64,000 nt of DNA from Mauremys mutica (taxonomy: Eukaryota; Chordata; Testudines; Geoemydidae), in NCBI RefSeq assembly GCF_020497125.1, contig NC_059072.1, positions 51,308,697 to 51,372,696 of the forward strand, read 5' to 3'. Position 1 is the stretch's first letter. Every line of letters begins with the position of its first letter. Below, one piece after another: positions 34,321 to 45,800 of this stretch. Position numbers and translations under genes: made by a program. Under the pieces are notes generated by a model that worked only from the letters and a program-made list of their open reading frames with translations, made no database searches and had not been told where the DNA came from.

Positions 34321-34772
34321 AGTGTTGTCGTTAGATAGAGTGGTGCTGCCTAGGTGGATTGTATCTCTCGATCTGTGAACCCTCACCACTCCAACACTTT
34401 GAGCAGAGACACGTTGGAAGTGCATTTCGTTTTCAGTATATTTGAACCCCCAGGCAGGCCTATATTGTAGTAATTTTATAATACAAAGTGCATCCTCTGA
34501 AGTGTACATGTACCTCTTGCTTTCAGGAGTAAGTTGCAGCAGTGATTGCCACTTGGGGAAAGTTTGTTTAAAAAAAATGTGTTTGCATATAAACATAGTA
34601 CTTCTACAGTGTGTTAAACTGGCAGGATGAACTGCAGGATTCTTCAGAGTACTCTCTGGGGGTCTTGCAAATTTCCAGCCAAACAAATCCCAGGGGCAGC
34701 ATTTAAAACGTCCAAACCTTTATTTCTTCTGCATAGTTCCACTTGTGGGATCAAGGTGCCTGCACTGAAAGC

Positions 34773-34790
34773 TTCTGGAACCTTCTGGAA
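34773..34790 (+). promoter_or_regulatory. Perfect four-unit heat-shock element
   Basis: TTCTGGAACCTTCTGGAA contains TTC-nn-GAA-nn-TTC-nn-GAA, the consensus array bound by heat-shock factor trimers. It lies 67 bp upstream of TATAAAA at 34858-34864. The inverted repeat copy conserves the same array (39578-39595) although the repeats differ elsewhere. Function is inferred. Confidence 0.6.
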
Positions 34791-34857
34791 AGCAGTGTCC
34801 ATTGGGGCCATTTGCCCTTCCCCCCCCCCCCCCCGTCATCCTGATGGGTTCTGAGGG

Positions 34858-34864
34858 TATAAAA
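34858..34864 (+). promoter_or_regulatory. TATA box of the repeat-borne promoter, left copy
   Basis: TATAAAA lies downstream of the heat-shock element in the same strand sense, and a matching TATAAAA is found in the inverted copy. Confidence 0.5.
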
Positions 34865-36269
34865 CGGGGAGTGGCTCCAACTACCCCTCAGTTCCTTTCT
34901 AACTGCTGAAGGTTCAGCGAGCTCAGATTGTACATAGTGTCCTTGATGCTTGCCTCTTGTTTTTTCTTTGCCTTTTTCTGCATTTTTGATGCAAATTTTG
35001 TTTATAGTTTGTCAGCCAGATTTTTCCTTTAAATGACACAAGGCAATCTCCATCCAGCCTTTGCTTCGTTTGGACCACATCACACACCTTGATGGGTATG
35101 GTAGCTCACCAGGCCCAGTCAAGTAAGGTGGCACTGAATAAGTTCAGTGTCACCTTCAAAAAATGTCCCTTAGAAGTAGGTTTGGCTGCCTCTCACACCG
35201 CTGCACAGGGGAGGCATCTGAGTCTGGTCACTGTCAAGGTCCCTGTGCCTGTTCAGGTTCACCTAGGAGACCTGGCTATGTGCCTAAAGTGTCTCTCTTG
35301 ATGTTTCCAAAGGATCTGGATCCACAGTTTCCAAATTCTGCCACCCAGTGTGGATATGGAGCTACAAAACTCACATCTAGATCCAGCAGCCTAGTGTGGA
35401 TCTGGGGCTTCAAAACCTGGATCCACAAGAGAGCACTGATTGAGTGCTACCAAACCTCACCCCCACCTCCCCCCCCCCCCCAAAAAACCCAAACAAACCA
35501 AAAAAAAGTATACGAATCTATGGCTGATAAATATCGCTTTGGATCGATGGTAAGAGTCTGAATCCAGATTCTACAGTTAAACGTGAAGAACTGCCAAGCA
35601 CAGTTTCCAAGAAGGGATCCTGTTACCTGGGATCCAGCCAGCATGAGGATCTGACATCTTTGACCATTGAGCCACTTGTTTACAGGCGCTTTACCACTAA
35701 GGTCCAACATTCACCCAGATCGATGGAGTCTGGGGCTACATTTTCAACACCATGATCTTTGCAGAACTGCTTGCCTCACTCCATGGTGCTGACACTAGGG
35801 TGCTGGGGGTGCTGCCACACTAGCTTGAAATAGAAATAACAAACACCAAATACATGGTTTTCATCATCAGCACTCCTCACTATAAAAATTGTTGCAGCAC
35901 CCTGGCCTCGGTGATTCTTTGCCCAACAGAGTGGCGTAAAGAAGCAGATCAGTGTGGAGGTCTCGCAACACTGGAAAAAAAAAATTATCAGATCTGGAAT
36001 GGTGGATCCCTCAGTTTACAGGACAGTGTTTACACATTGTGTTTCCTGTCTGGCCATTTTCACACTCGATGCCCTGCTTGTCTGGGAGAAAATTTTCCCC
36101 TTCCAGTGTTCCATCTGTCAGACTCTTGCCCTGAGATGAGGTGAGAATAGGGACTGTCCATTCTTAGGCTCTCTTACTATCAGAAGTGGAAAAAGCAAGT
36201 TTACTTAGTTCTGGGCCTGTCAGTTCCCTTGGTTCTGGATATGAACTTGAGTTTTTCTCAGGCTTCCCA

Positions 36270-36446
36270 ACATGGAAAGATTCCTGCAGCAGGGAAAGGC
36301 TCCAGCAGCTCTATGCTGCCTCCTCCTCAGTCAGTGCCTTCCCCCAGCTACATGTAGCTACATGCCACAGTGTGAATGCAGCCTTCTCAGTGCAGCATGT
36401 AGCTGCACTTACTGCACACACTACTGCCAGTGTAGACAAGGCCTAA
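36270..36446. repeat. Palindromic DNA-element fragment (gtgtagacaaggcc end)
   Basis: Inverted phrases (agctacatgtagct, gcagcatgtagctgc) precede the terminal cagtgtagacaaggcctaag. The gtgtagac-type end is shared with the elements at 11363, 46725 and 62090. The left end is not resolved. Confidence 0.45.
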
Positions 36447-37529
36447 GTGTTGAGACATCCATCACCTACACTTAATGGTGCATAAGGTTTGTTTCCTGGC
36501 CACAGTGTGAATGAGATTTGCCCATCTGTCATACAGTGTATGTCACTGAGCAAAATGTCTGGCTGTACTAACTCCCTGAGGTTCATTGTATTGCTCTCTG
36601 GGTTCCAGAAACAGAACTCTTTCTAATTTCCAGACGTATTCCAGAGTTGGTACTCTTTCTGTGCCATGGTCATGTTTGTCTGTCTCTTTACAAATAATTG
36701 ACTGGAGTCAAAGAAGACTTCTGTCAATAAAACTGTACCTTACTACTTGGCTTTTCTGTGGCAGCAAGAGTTCCATTAAACACCTGGCTGACATGACTGT
36801 TCTCCACAAATGATTGGGTATCAGTCTTTGCGTAGACTTGTCCATCAGTAGAGAGTCCAGATGGTTCTTCACTAGTAGTTTGCACAAACAAGGGTACTCA
36901 TTTAGGAGATGTGTGCTCACTGATGCCTTGATATATTCCAGACTTTGAAACTTTCAGGCAGTGGACAGGTTCAGTATTGGTGCTCTGATGTGATAGATTG
37001 AATACCAGGCTATATTTGAGGCCTTGGTCGGGCTTTTTGTGATTTTTACCATCATTTCTTGGTAACTTTTTCTTGAGACTAGGAACACATGAACCATAAT
37101 GTCTAAGTACTTTCCAGTTTCCTTGTTTCATAACATGGGGAAGAACATGCCTTCCAGGGAGTTCCTTCCTTCCTGACATCTGCAATAAAAATCCTAGAAG
37201 ATGTAAGGGATTCTTCACCTTGATATTCGTCCACTCCAATGTTTGTGATTTCAGTGGAAGATGCAATCAGAATCTGTCTAAATTCTGATGGGACAGCATT
37301 ATGGGAATGCATTACACTCATCACCAAAAAGAAGTTTATGCTAGCCAGTTTTCAGTCAAATTTCCTGTTCATAAAGGTCAGTATGCTCATTGTATGGGTG
37401 CTATATCTCATCTACCACAGGAAAATGATGTATTCATAGATTCTTTGAGAAGAGCTTTTCACTGGACTGTACAAGTGCTCTAACCATGGGTCCATTTTAT
37501 ATTATCTTGTTCTACAAGTGGGGTAAAAT

Positions 37530-38153
37530 CAGGGCCGCCTAGAGGGGGGGCAAAGGGGGCAATTTGCCCCGGGCCCCGGGCTCCGCAGGGGCCCCCAAGA
37601 CAACAGCGGAGGCTCCCGCCTCCGCCCCTCTCCTGGAGCCTCAGCGCTTGATGTCTCCGGCGGAGCCTCTGAGCCCCACCCTGCTCAGAGCCGCGTGATG
37701 AGGGGGCGGGGCTGGGAGCTCAGCTCCCTCCGCTCGGCGTGGAGCTCCCAGCCCCGCCCCCTCACCACGCGGCTCTGAGCGGGACGGAGCTCAGGCCCCA
37801 CCGGGGACACGCTGCGGCTGTTCCGGCGAGGCGCTGAGACTCCGGGCGAGGAGGGAGCCGGGGGTAAGAGGCTGGGGCCGGGGCCGGGGGGAAGCGGGAC
37901 CCGCCGCCAAAGCGCAGCCCGGTCTTCGGCGGCGGGGGGCCCTTCCGTTCCGGGACCCGCCGCCAAAGTGCCCCGAAGACCCGCGGCGGGGACCCCCCCC
38001 GCTGCACTTCGGCGGCGGGTCCCGCTTCGGCGGTAATTCGGCGGCGGGGGGCCCCCGCCGCGGGTCTTTGGGGCACTTCGGTGGCGGGTCCCGGAACGGA
38101 AGGGCCCCCCCAACCGAAGACCCCGGGCCCCCGGAATCCTCTGGGCGGCCCTG
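37530..38153. mobile_element. GC-rich non-autonomous hAT element
   Basis: The ends CAGGGCCGCCTAGAGG and CCTCTGGGCGGCCCTG are inverted with one mismatch. Perfect ggtaaaat duplications are at 37522-37529 and 38154-38161. The interior is extremely CpG-rich and palindromic (gagccgcgtgatgag against ctcaccacgcggctc). A 65-bp block at 37580-37644 is nearly identical, inverted, to 8224-8288 inside a hAT with different ends. Despite looking like a CpG island it is a transposon. Confidence 0.92.
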
Positions 38154-38161
38154 GGTAAAAT

Positions 38162-39053
38162 CAGAAAGGCTAAGGCATAAAATGTGTTCTACCTAGCAAG
38201 GGATGTAAAAGGCAAGAAGAAGAGGTTCTATAAGTATATTAGGATCAAGAGAATGACAAAAGAAAGTGCAAGTCCTCTACGTAGCATGGTAGGAAAGCTA
38301 AGAACAGATGACTTCAAGAAGGCTGAAGTATTTATTGCCTATTTTGCTTCAGTCTTTGCTAACAAGATCTTTGATCAGATATTTAACACAATTAATATTA
38401 ACATCAATTGGGAAGGAACATAAGCCAAAACAGGAAAAGAAAAGTATTTTTAGTTAAGTTAGATATATTCAGTTTGGCAGGCCCCAATGAAATTCAGCCT
38501 GCAGTACTTAAGAAAATAGCTGATGCAATCTTGGACCCATTAGTGATTATCTCTGAGACCTCATGAGGAACAGATGAGGTCTGAAAGATCTAAGAAACAT
38601 AGTACCCCTTTTGAAAAAGGGAAGCAAAGAGGACCTGGGTAACTTCCATACCTGGAAAGATACTGGACCAAATTATTAAACAATCAATTTGTAAGCACCC
38701 TGAAGACAATAGGGGTAATACGTAATAGACAGCATGGATTTATGAAGACCAAATCAATGCAAACCAACCTATTTTTCTTGTTTGACAAGGTTAACGTCCT
38801 AGTGGTTGGGGGGAAGCTGCTGCATATGTAATATATCTTGATTTTAGCAAGACTTTTGATTTGCTTTAGTAAGGCATATTGCACTCTCATAAGCAAACTA
38901 GGGAAATGTGGTCTAGATGAAATTACTATAAGATGGGTGAACAACAGGTTGAAAGACTGTACTCTGAGTACTGTTGTTATCAATGGTTCTCTGTCAAACT
39001 GGGAGGACGTATCTAGTGGAATCCCACAGCGGTCTGGCCTGGTCCACAATGTT
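38162..39053 (+). pseudogene. Dead CR1 LINE reverse-transcriptase fragment
   Basis: Translated pieces follow CR1 ORF2 order: FYKYIRIKRMTKES and KAEVFIAYFASVFANK, then, after stops and frameshifts, NEIQPAVLKKIADAI, a PLLKKGSKEDLGNFH-like phrase, RQHGFMKTKSMQTNLFFL, and ILILARLLI for the DFSKAFD region. Last come KCGLDEITIRWVNN, CTLSTVVINGSLSNWEDVSS and GIPQ. The YADD catalytic box and everything after are missing. The GC-rich hAT interrupts it at its left edge: aaaatcagaaaggctaag resumes the pattern right after the duplication. Confidence 0.8.
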
Positions 39054-39508
39054 TCACAATTATTGGGAACTGATAGCGCTTTGACTTACTGGACAAATGT
39101 AGCCTCCATGGTATGCCCCGACATAATCTCCATTGCATCATGTTGCATGATTGATACTGCAGCTATATGTGCTTTTAGCAAAAGTGTTTCTTCGTTAACT
39201 TTGTTTCGGGAGAGCAAGATTGATGGTTTCTATTCACTCTTGATTTGTCATCCAGAGCTGATGCTTGTTTATCTAGAACTCCTCAGCTTACTTTCCTGGG
39301 GGATGAACTGCTTGCTAAATTCCCACAAGTGAGAACATGCAGAGGCGACTTGAAGAAGAAATGAAGATTATTTACCTGTACCCAGTTTTCTTCCAGATGA
39401 GCCTCTGCATATTTACATTCCCTACCCCCTTTCCCCACTTCTTCAGTCTCATGTTAGGAATTCTTGAATTAGTGGGAGGAACTGAGGGGTGGTCAGGACC
39501 ATTCCTCC

Positions 39509-39515
39509 TTTTATA
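39509..39515 (-). promoter_or_regulatory. TATA box of the repeat-borne promoter, right copy
   Basis: Minus-strand TATAAAA in the same arrangement as 34858-34864, so the two promoters would fire towards each other. Confidence 0.5.
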
Positions 39516-39577
39516 CTGTCAGAACCTTCCAGGATGGAAGGGAGAGGGAGGGGCAAGTGGCCCCAGTGAACAGTGCT

Positions 39578-39595
39578 TTCCAGAATGTTCTGGAA
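39578..39595 (-). promoter_or_regulatory. Perfect four-unit heat-shock element, inverted copy
   Basis: TTCCAGAATGTTCTGGAA keeps all four TTC/GAA units. On the minus strand it lies about 62 bp upstream of TATAAAA (39515-39509), nearly the spacing of the left copy. Linker bases differ from the left copy while the units are conserved. Confidence 0.6.
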
Positions 39596-42174
39596 GCTCG
39601 CATCACAGGCACCTTGATCCCACAAGTGTGAATATGTAAAGGCTCATCTCAAAGAGCTCTGGTTATAGGTAAGTAAGCTTCATTTCTTTCTTGATTTAAG
39701 AATATTTGAGCAGTAGGAGAGTTCAAAGTTGCCTTTTTTGTTTTGTTTTGTCATTAATTAGAAATCAAACTTTTTTAAAGATCCAAAAGTGACTGCAAGG
39801 ATTTGTTTGTCAGAAGAGTAAAATTAGAATTATAAATTCAGAAATTAATCATTTTCCATCTTGCTGTCAGTAGTGCAGGATGGTTCTCTATGGTCCATAA
39901 AACAACAGGCCTGGGTAGTGTCAATAGAGCTCGTGCAAGGCAGGGTGCTGTAGAAGCAGCTGGTCTACCACATTTTTAAACTGATGGCACTACAGTTTAT
40001 TTTTCAGCCTCCGATTGGGTGCGATTGCTAATCTGTCTGGTGTGTTTTCATCTTGTACAGGACCCTATAAAAGCATGTCTGTCTCCCTTTGGGATTCTCT
40101 TGCTTTTCAGGTAACACAATAGCAATTAAATTTGACAGTGAAGCTGTAATGAAATTGTATGCACTACTTCTTAATTTGAGATAGGCTTCAGTGCTTCATT
40201 ATTTAATGTGAGTCAAGCAAAGAGATCTCATTAAATAAGGCTCCTGTACATATTTAATATGACAGGGATGTGGAATCTACTCCTTTTTGTAGTAAGATAT
40301 GTGGGCTCTAATTTATAACATATATGATTAGTTGAATTAATATATCACCGAATCGTCTGTAAATACAATTATTTTAAATGTACTTACTTATTAAGGTGCT
40401 TAGAACTGTTCTTCATTATTTTAACTCATGAGAATCTTTTTCTCTGCTAACTTTTATTTTTCCATCATGGATTTTTCTGCACTAATTTTCTAATAAAAGT
40501 GAAATTAATACATCACTAGGGTCTTTCTTAATCCTCTCTCGTCTTCTGCCTCAAAACCAAAACAAAAAAATCCCTCCTTAAGTTTATAATTTTGTAGGCA
40601 AAAACATTTTAGTATGTCAACGTATTCAATAATACTAGGATACCTTTTGTACCAAAGTGCAGCTGTAAAGCATAGATTTGATTAATATTTTGGATATTTT
40701 AATTTCTCAGCAATAGTGACAATTGGAAAAACAAGATGTTCTTTGGGTCAGGGACCATATTTTTGTTCTGTCTCTGTACAGCATCTGATTCATGATCAAG
40801 GCCACTAGGCATAACCACAGTGCAGATAATTATAAAATATCCAAAATATTTATAGAGCTTGGAAGATATTGAACATCAGACTAAAATAATTGTGAGGAAG
40901 GTCACATTTTGTGTCCTGTGGCGGTGTCCATTGTCCGTGGCATAGCCTATATTTCATATTGGAGTTCAGCTATTGGAAAAAGTATATTTCTTCAACAAAA
41001 TTAGGGCCTGCTAACACTTACTAAAAGGAATATTGACCCACTGGTGCCTGATAGAATGTTTTTCAGATTTTTCCATCTGGAAGCAGTTCTGTGTCTTCTA
41101 GATATTCTGGTTTGTTTCTGTTTTAAGGGACCTGTGCATGAGTATCAAGACCTGTGTTGCTAAGAAGTTCATAGGATCCTGTTGCTTAATCTTCTTCATA
41201 GCAACTAATTATGATTATTTGGCACCAAAAGTGGGCTAGGTGCCTGCTTCAAAGAATTTATGCTGTAAATGAAATAAATAAGGAAGACAAAACAAAGCAG
41301 TTGGGAGGGGTTGTTGGGTACAAAAGTTACAGATACAAGGTAATGATGCGACAGAGGATTGTGATTTCTCATGGGAATTGTGCAGCAGGGGCAGCTGATG
41401 TTCCTGTTTTTATACAGCTGTTCATAGTAACAAGGAAAAGAGGAAGAGGAGATACTGTGCCAGGATAAGAAGAACTAGCTCTGAACACAGTGTTTTTCAA
41501 AACTTTGTGTTACATCATCAGATCTTAAAGATTCAAAGCACGTCCTCAAAATAAGGTTCTCCAGACAATACAAGAAATATGACGTTAATTAATGAGAGTT
41601 GGAACTGGTGAGGGAAGGGGACTGTTGCTGTCCTTGGTTTTTATGGGAAATGAAATATACCCTTAACCATTGTATAACTAAGGTGGGAAAGTGTGGGGTG
41701 AAGACGTCATAAGGCAATTCAGATAATTCTCCCTGTTTGAGAGTCAAGTTAAGCAGAAGGTGCCTGTCAGGAAAGATTTCAAAACATGTGCTTATAGCTA
41801 TTTGCAGTTGACCCATGATATACACTACCAGTAATCAGGTATGTCTAAATACGGACTGAAACGGATCCTTTGCTCCTCAGGCCGGCAAGAAGTAGCAAAG
41901 GCTATGGAGGCAGTGGTTCAAGAGTAGCCTTTAGTGAACACAACTAGGTTGTGCTTGAAGTGATGTTGAGTCTCTGAATGGATTCGTTTCTACCCTCCTC
42001 ACCTGTTCTTTGAGGGAGGATCACAGAATGATGGGGCCAAGAGAGAATGAAGCACAGAGGGAGAAGTTAGGGAGAGTCCTAGAAGAGCTTTTGTCCCCAC
42101 CTCACAATGTACCTGTTCGCATTGTTGACCTCCTCAGTTGGTATATACCTAACTGTTGTTCATGTATCTGACAG

Positions 42175-42323
42175 AGAAATGAAGGGGATCTTTTTCATCG
42201 ACTATGGCACATAATGAATGAAATCCTGGACCTGAGAAGGCAGGTGCTTGTTGGCCATCTCACCCATGACCGGATGAAGGATGTAAAACGGCATATCACT
42301 GCTCGCCTAGATTGGGGCAATGA
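42175..42323 (+). CDS. DOCK4: DOCK4 coding exon (probably exon 6), DOCK N-terminal helical region
   Basis: At 149 nt this is the second-largest exon here. The acceptor is gtatctgacag and the donor GTGAGT. It starts in phase 0 and leaves two bases of a glutamate codon. It encodes about residues 106-154: RNEGDLFHRLWHIMNEILDL, RRQVLVGHLTHDRMKDVKRH, then ITARLDWGN. The pattern of hydrophobic and basic residues suits amphipathic helices of the DOCK N-terminal region. LWHIMNEILDLRRQ separates DOCK4 from DOCK3, which I recall as LRHVMNELIDLRRQ. The intron before it is over 12 kb and the most transposon-laden interval between two exons here. Confidence 0.95.
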
Positions 42324-43827
42324 GTGAGTAAGAGTTTAATAATAGAAGCAGTTATGGTAACCCAGTCATAATAAATGAATCACTGTGCCACAATTGTATG
42401 CTCATGGTAACGTGTTAAAATAAAGAACTGGTTTGAGGCAGAAATGCTGAGTCTGATGTCAGCATTTTCTGAGGACTCCTCCCCTCCCATCAGTTCTCTT
42501 CTGCAAGAGGAGCGGATTTGAACCAGCACATTCTACACTTTGAAAATAAATGATTCATAGCTTTACTTTATTTAAAAAAATAAAAAAAACAAAAAACAAA
42601 AACGAATATTTGCTTCATGTTGGCATTTACCTATATAGGGCTAGCAGGGATCTTGAGGTGAGAGGTGACTTCCTTTTTAACACCTTATCAATACATGCAG
42701 GGCCATAGCTTCAGATGGTACAAATCAGCATATGCTGATTGATGCCAGATGAGGTTTTGGTCCAAGATTTTTACTTTGATTCTGTCGTGGGTCAGTTTTT
42801 ACCTGGGTATCTTCAAGATATATTAAGAAACAAACAAAAATTATTAAAGAAAACCCATCAGATGCCTGCATTTTGCTTTTACCTGAATATTTATTTAGGA
42901 GCAGTAAGTAAATCGTATATGCTGTCACTGTTTTGATAGCAAACAAGTATTTTTCTGCCTTTTTATTTAGCTAAACTCATACCATATCAAAGGCTTTCAC
43001 TTCACTGTTACTAACTGCATAACAACATCATGAATTCTAGAAATAAAAAAATGAATAGCTTAAAGTTTTGATGTTGAATGTGGCTTTAACTTTTCCAGAT
43101 ACAGTTCATGCTGATCTTGACACTATCTTGCACAGTTTGAAAGGCCAGCAAGCTCATCTCTATTCCAGACACGCTGCACGTAGGAAAAGTAAACACAATA
43201 GGTTACTCTCGACTCAATATTATTTTTGAAAACAGCAGCACAGATTAAAAGCACATTGACGCTTGCATTCAAAATCAAGACTTACTTGATACCCTGTTCT
43301 TGTAGCTGGCAATGGGGCATAAGGCTCTTGTGACTCTTTTCTAGAGAGGTGCCAACTGTTGTCTCCTGGCTTGGGCCATGTTTGGCAGCTGAACAGCACA
43401 GATGCCAGAAAATGAAGTGTATTCCTAGAGTGATGACATCTGTATATGTATCTAGCTTTTGCCTCTAGCTTTGCAGCATGATTTTGAAAAGCTGAGATTG
43501 TGGAGGAGAGGGGAGAAGACAGACTGCACTGAGATTAACCTGCAGCTGACCTGTCATACGTTACTCGTCTTTTGCTGCTGTCTTAATTACAAGGACTTTC
43601 TAGCCTGATTTTTTGGAAGTGGTGAGCCACATGTACTCCTGTTAAAGTCAACAGGAGCTGTGACTGCTCAGCACCTCTGAAAATCAGGCCACTGGTTTCT
43701 GAAGCGGTGTGTCAATTTCCTCTATAAACTTAACTGGTCATTGGACAGCTTTTCTGCCATTATGTTTGTTCTTTTTGTGAACCATGAGGAATGAGTATGC
43801 TCTGACTTGTAATTATTATGTGAGAAC

Positions 43828-43905
43828 ATAAAGCCTGATCCAAAACTCTTTGAAGTCAATGGGAGTTTTTCCAATGACTATAGTGGATTAAGATCAGATC
43901 CATAC
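43828..43905. repeat. Short imperfect palindrome with gaagtcaatggga core
   Basis: The ends agcctgatccaaaac and ttaagatcagatcc surround tttgaagtcaatggg and ttccaatgactatagtgg. A related stretch with gttaaagtcaacaggagc lies at 43630-43695. Confidence 0.5.
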
Positions 43906-44405
43906 TTTGGAGAATTCGAAAGAAGATTAAGTGCACAAGTGATGCTTCTCAGGATAAGGGATTTGAAAGATGAATTAAAAATACAGTAAAAGGGGGCAAA
44001 ACAGAGAAAATAATTAACAGAATTGGGGAGAAGGAGTAAGGAAGGAAAAATGAATCCTGATTTGCAGGTGGAATCTTCTTCCTTGCCAGATCATTCCCAA
44101 ATAAATTATTGATTTTTTTCCCCATTGACATAATTTCCTGTTACTCTTCTTTACCTGTCTATATTCCATCTTATCCACTTCCCCTTCTATTTCTCAAGCT
44201 AATGATGTGTCAGCTCCTTGCCTCACCAGCAAACTCCTTAAGACTCTGCCAGTCTTCAGCTTGCCTTGCAGATAACGTTCCTGAGTTTCCCGGAAACATG
44301 TCCGTAACATCCAGCCCCTGTCACTTGTCACTCATAGAAATTACCAAGTTTGCTTCCTCCAAAGAGAGAGTGCACACACCAGCCTGTTAGTCTAGCCAAG
44401 GACCC

Positions 44406-45229
44406 ACACTTGGGGGCATTCTGCGCCAAAAAAATTTAAAACTAAAAACTGCGCCAAAAAAATAAAAATTCTGCGCTCAATATTTTAAAATTCTGCAAAT
44501 TTTATTTGTCAAAATAACACTACATAATCATGCTAGTTTCTGTTATTTTGGTAATTTATGTCAAAATACCTGTCAGCAAGTATGTCTGTAACAATACAGA
44601 CAGACACAAAATTTTCCCCAGGAATACAGAGTTAAAGAAATCCCTGTGATAACCCAGTTGCTGTTTCTCTACTCCTTTTCCGCCCTACCCCCAGAGCCCA
44701 GCTGGGGGCCAGACCCCCCCACCCCCGAGCCCACCTGCGGGGCCTCCCCAACCAATAAACCCAAACCCTTCTCCCCAGAGTCCAACTGTGTGGGCCCCCC
44801 AGCCCAGATACCCACCCCTCATTCCCCCCCAAGAGCTCAGCCATGGGTCCCTCTGGCCCAGATACCCCCACCCCTTCCCCACGCAGATCCCCCCACCCAG
44901 CCTCCCTTCCCCCCACAGCCCAGGGATCCAGAGGGAGAAACAGCCTAATAATGCTCTGTGCTAGGTTTGCACGGAGTTTCCTGTGCACCATCGTCTCCTT
45001 CCCTCAGGGCATGCTGGGAACTGCAGCTGCCAGGAAACTTCTCGCTCCCTCCCCCTCCCTGCAGCAGTGTCTTCTATGTGCAAGCTGGGCTCTGCCAAGT
45101 CCACTGGCCCCTAATGGTGGCCAGCAGTACTGCAGCCCATTTCTGTTGGGGAAAGGAAATTCTGCGTGCACAATGTTAATTTCTTCAAAATTCTGCATTG
45201 TGCAGTGGCACAGAATTCCCACAAGAGTA
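44406..45229. mobile_element. Long-ended DNA transposon (non-autonomous), GGGGGNATTCTGCGCCA ends
   Basis: The left end (ACACTTGGGGGCATTCTGCG) and right end (GCACAGAATTCCCACAAGAG) are inverted relatives. The arms are AT-rich with repeated attctgcg phrases, and the centre (about 44690-45000) is C-rich on the + strand. No target duplication is clear, so the superfamily stays open. No transposase. Confidence 0.65.
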
Positions 45230-45749
45230 TCATATCAAGCTTCTGCCATTTCCAGCCCCACAGGTAGGTGGATCCACCATTGACAGACTCAGAGGGCGCA
45301 GATCCCTTTGTCCCCTAAGTGATGGATAAAAAAGGAGTTCTCTTTCTTTCTTTTTACAGGCTGGAAAACCTTTGAAATGTATTCTTTAAAAAGTAAACCC
45401 AGACAAAGTCCCTCTCCCCTGCTGCGAATTCTTTGGGGTGCAAGCTCCACCCCTCTTCTTCATCATCTGGTCAGCTTGATTTCTTGATTCTCTTAATCAC
45501 TTTGTTTATCTTAGATGCAAATGTACTTTTCATTGCCCTTTGCTTGTAATCAAGCCATGCTGTTTTCTCATCTGCCTGTTAGCTTGATACATGCAGACAG
45601 GTAAATCCACGTTCCTTTGTCTAGGGCAGGCTTGTTTTATCAACTGCTTCCAAAAGATATTTTCAGAACTTATTTCTAGCGCGCGCGCACACACACACAC
45701 CCCTCTTTATACACAACCCATACATACAATCACACAACGATATTCATGA

Positions 45750-45800
45750 CCATAGAAGATTAGGGTTGGAAGAGACCTCAGGAGGTCACCAGCATGTCAC
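45750..45800 (-). repeat. CR1-like LINE 3'-end fragment, minus strand
   Basis: The phrase catagaagattagggttgg followed by aagagacctcaggaggtc matches the reverse of a CR1 3' end. Confidence 0.5.

Larger units (their letters stand above)
34725..35000 (+). repeat. Promoter-bearing repeat, left copy (possible DIRS-like terminus)
   Basis: The block from cttgtgggatcaaggtgcc through ttctggaaagcagtgtcc to gggtataaaacggggag is repeated inverted at about 39510-39620. It contains a perfect heat-shock element and a TATA box, followed by cagttcctttctaactgctg and ttgtacatagtg. DIRS-like assignment is inferred from the inverted arrangement and recollection of similar turtle repeats. Confidence 0.5.
34720..39695. 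mobile_element. Composite region between inverted promoter repeats (possible decayed DIRS-like element)
   Basis: The region is enclosed by homologous inverted repeats whose promoters face inward. It also contains cysteine-rich translated phrases (for example HTRCPACLGENF near 36060) that recall the gag-like zinc knuckle of DIRS elements, but no intact frame. A GC-rich hAT (37530-38153) and a CR1 relic (38162-39053) are nested. I cannot prove that the left and right repeats belong to one insertion; they may be two solo termini. Confidence 0.3.
39345..39695 (-). repeat. Promoter-bearing repeat, right copy, with its own inverted ends
   Basis: The ends gaaatgaagattatttacc and ggtaagtaagcttcatttct are imperfect inverted copies extending over about 60 bp (including ccagatgagcctctgcat against aaaggctcatctcaaag). 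Between them, on the minus strand, lie gggatcaaggtgcc, a heat-shock element and TATAAAA homologous to 34725-34870. It could be a solo terminus of a DIRS-like element. Confidence 0.5.
29821..42174 (+). other. DOCK4: DOCK4 intron 5
   Basis: A complete intron of about 12.4 kb. It holds two hAT elements at 31438-32504, the 34.7-39.7 kb composite with inverted promoter-like repeats, a GC-rich hAT and a CR1 relic. I recognise nothing certain in 29821-31080, 32513-34240, 39700-40730 or 40870-42174. A fragment near 40735-40860 (gggtcagggaccat, gtacagc) resembles the 3' part of a common sauropsid SINE or LINE. Confidence 0.8.

Noticed and set aside
37685..38100. CpG-island promoter with proline-rich first exon
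   Set aside because: The block lies between perfect hAT ends and 8-bp duplications and is palindromic; the frames are compositional.
38838..39332. 164-residue open frame as a host gene
   Set aside because: Its first part is a decayed CR1 reverse transcriptase and the frame runs on by chance into unrelated sequence.
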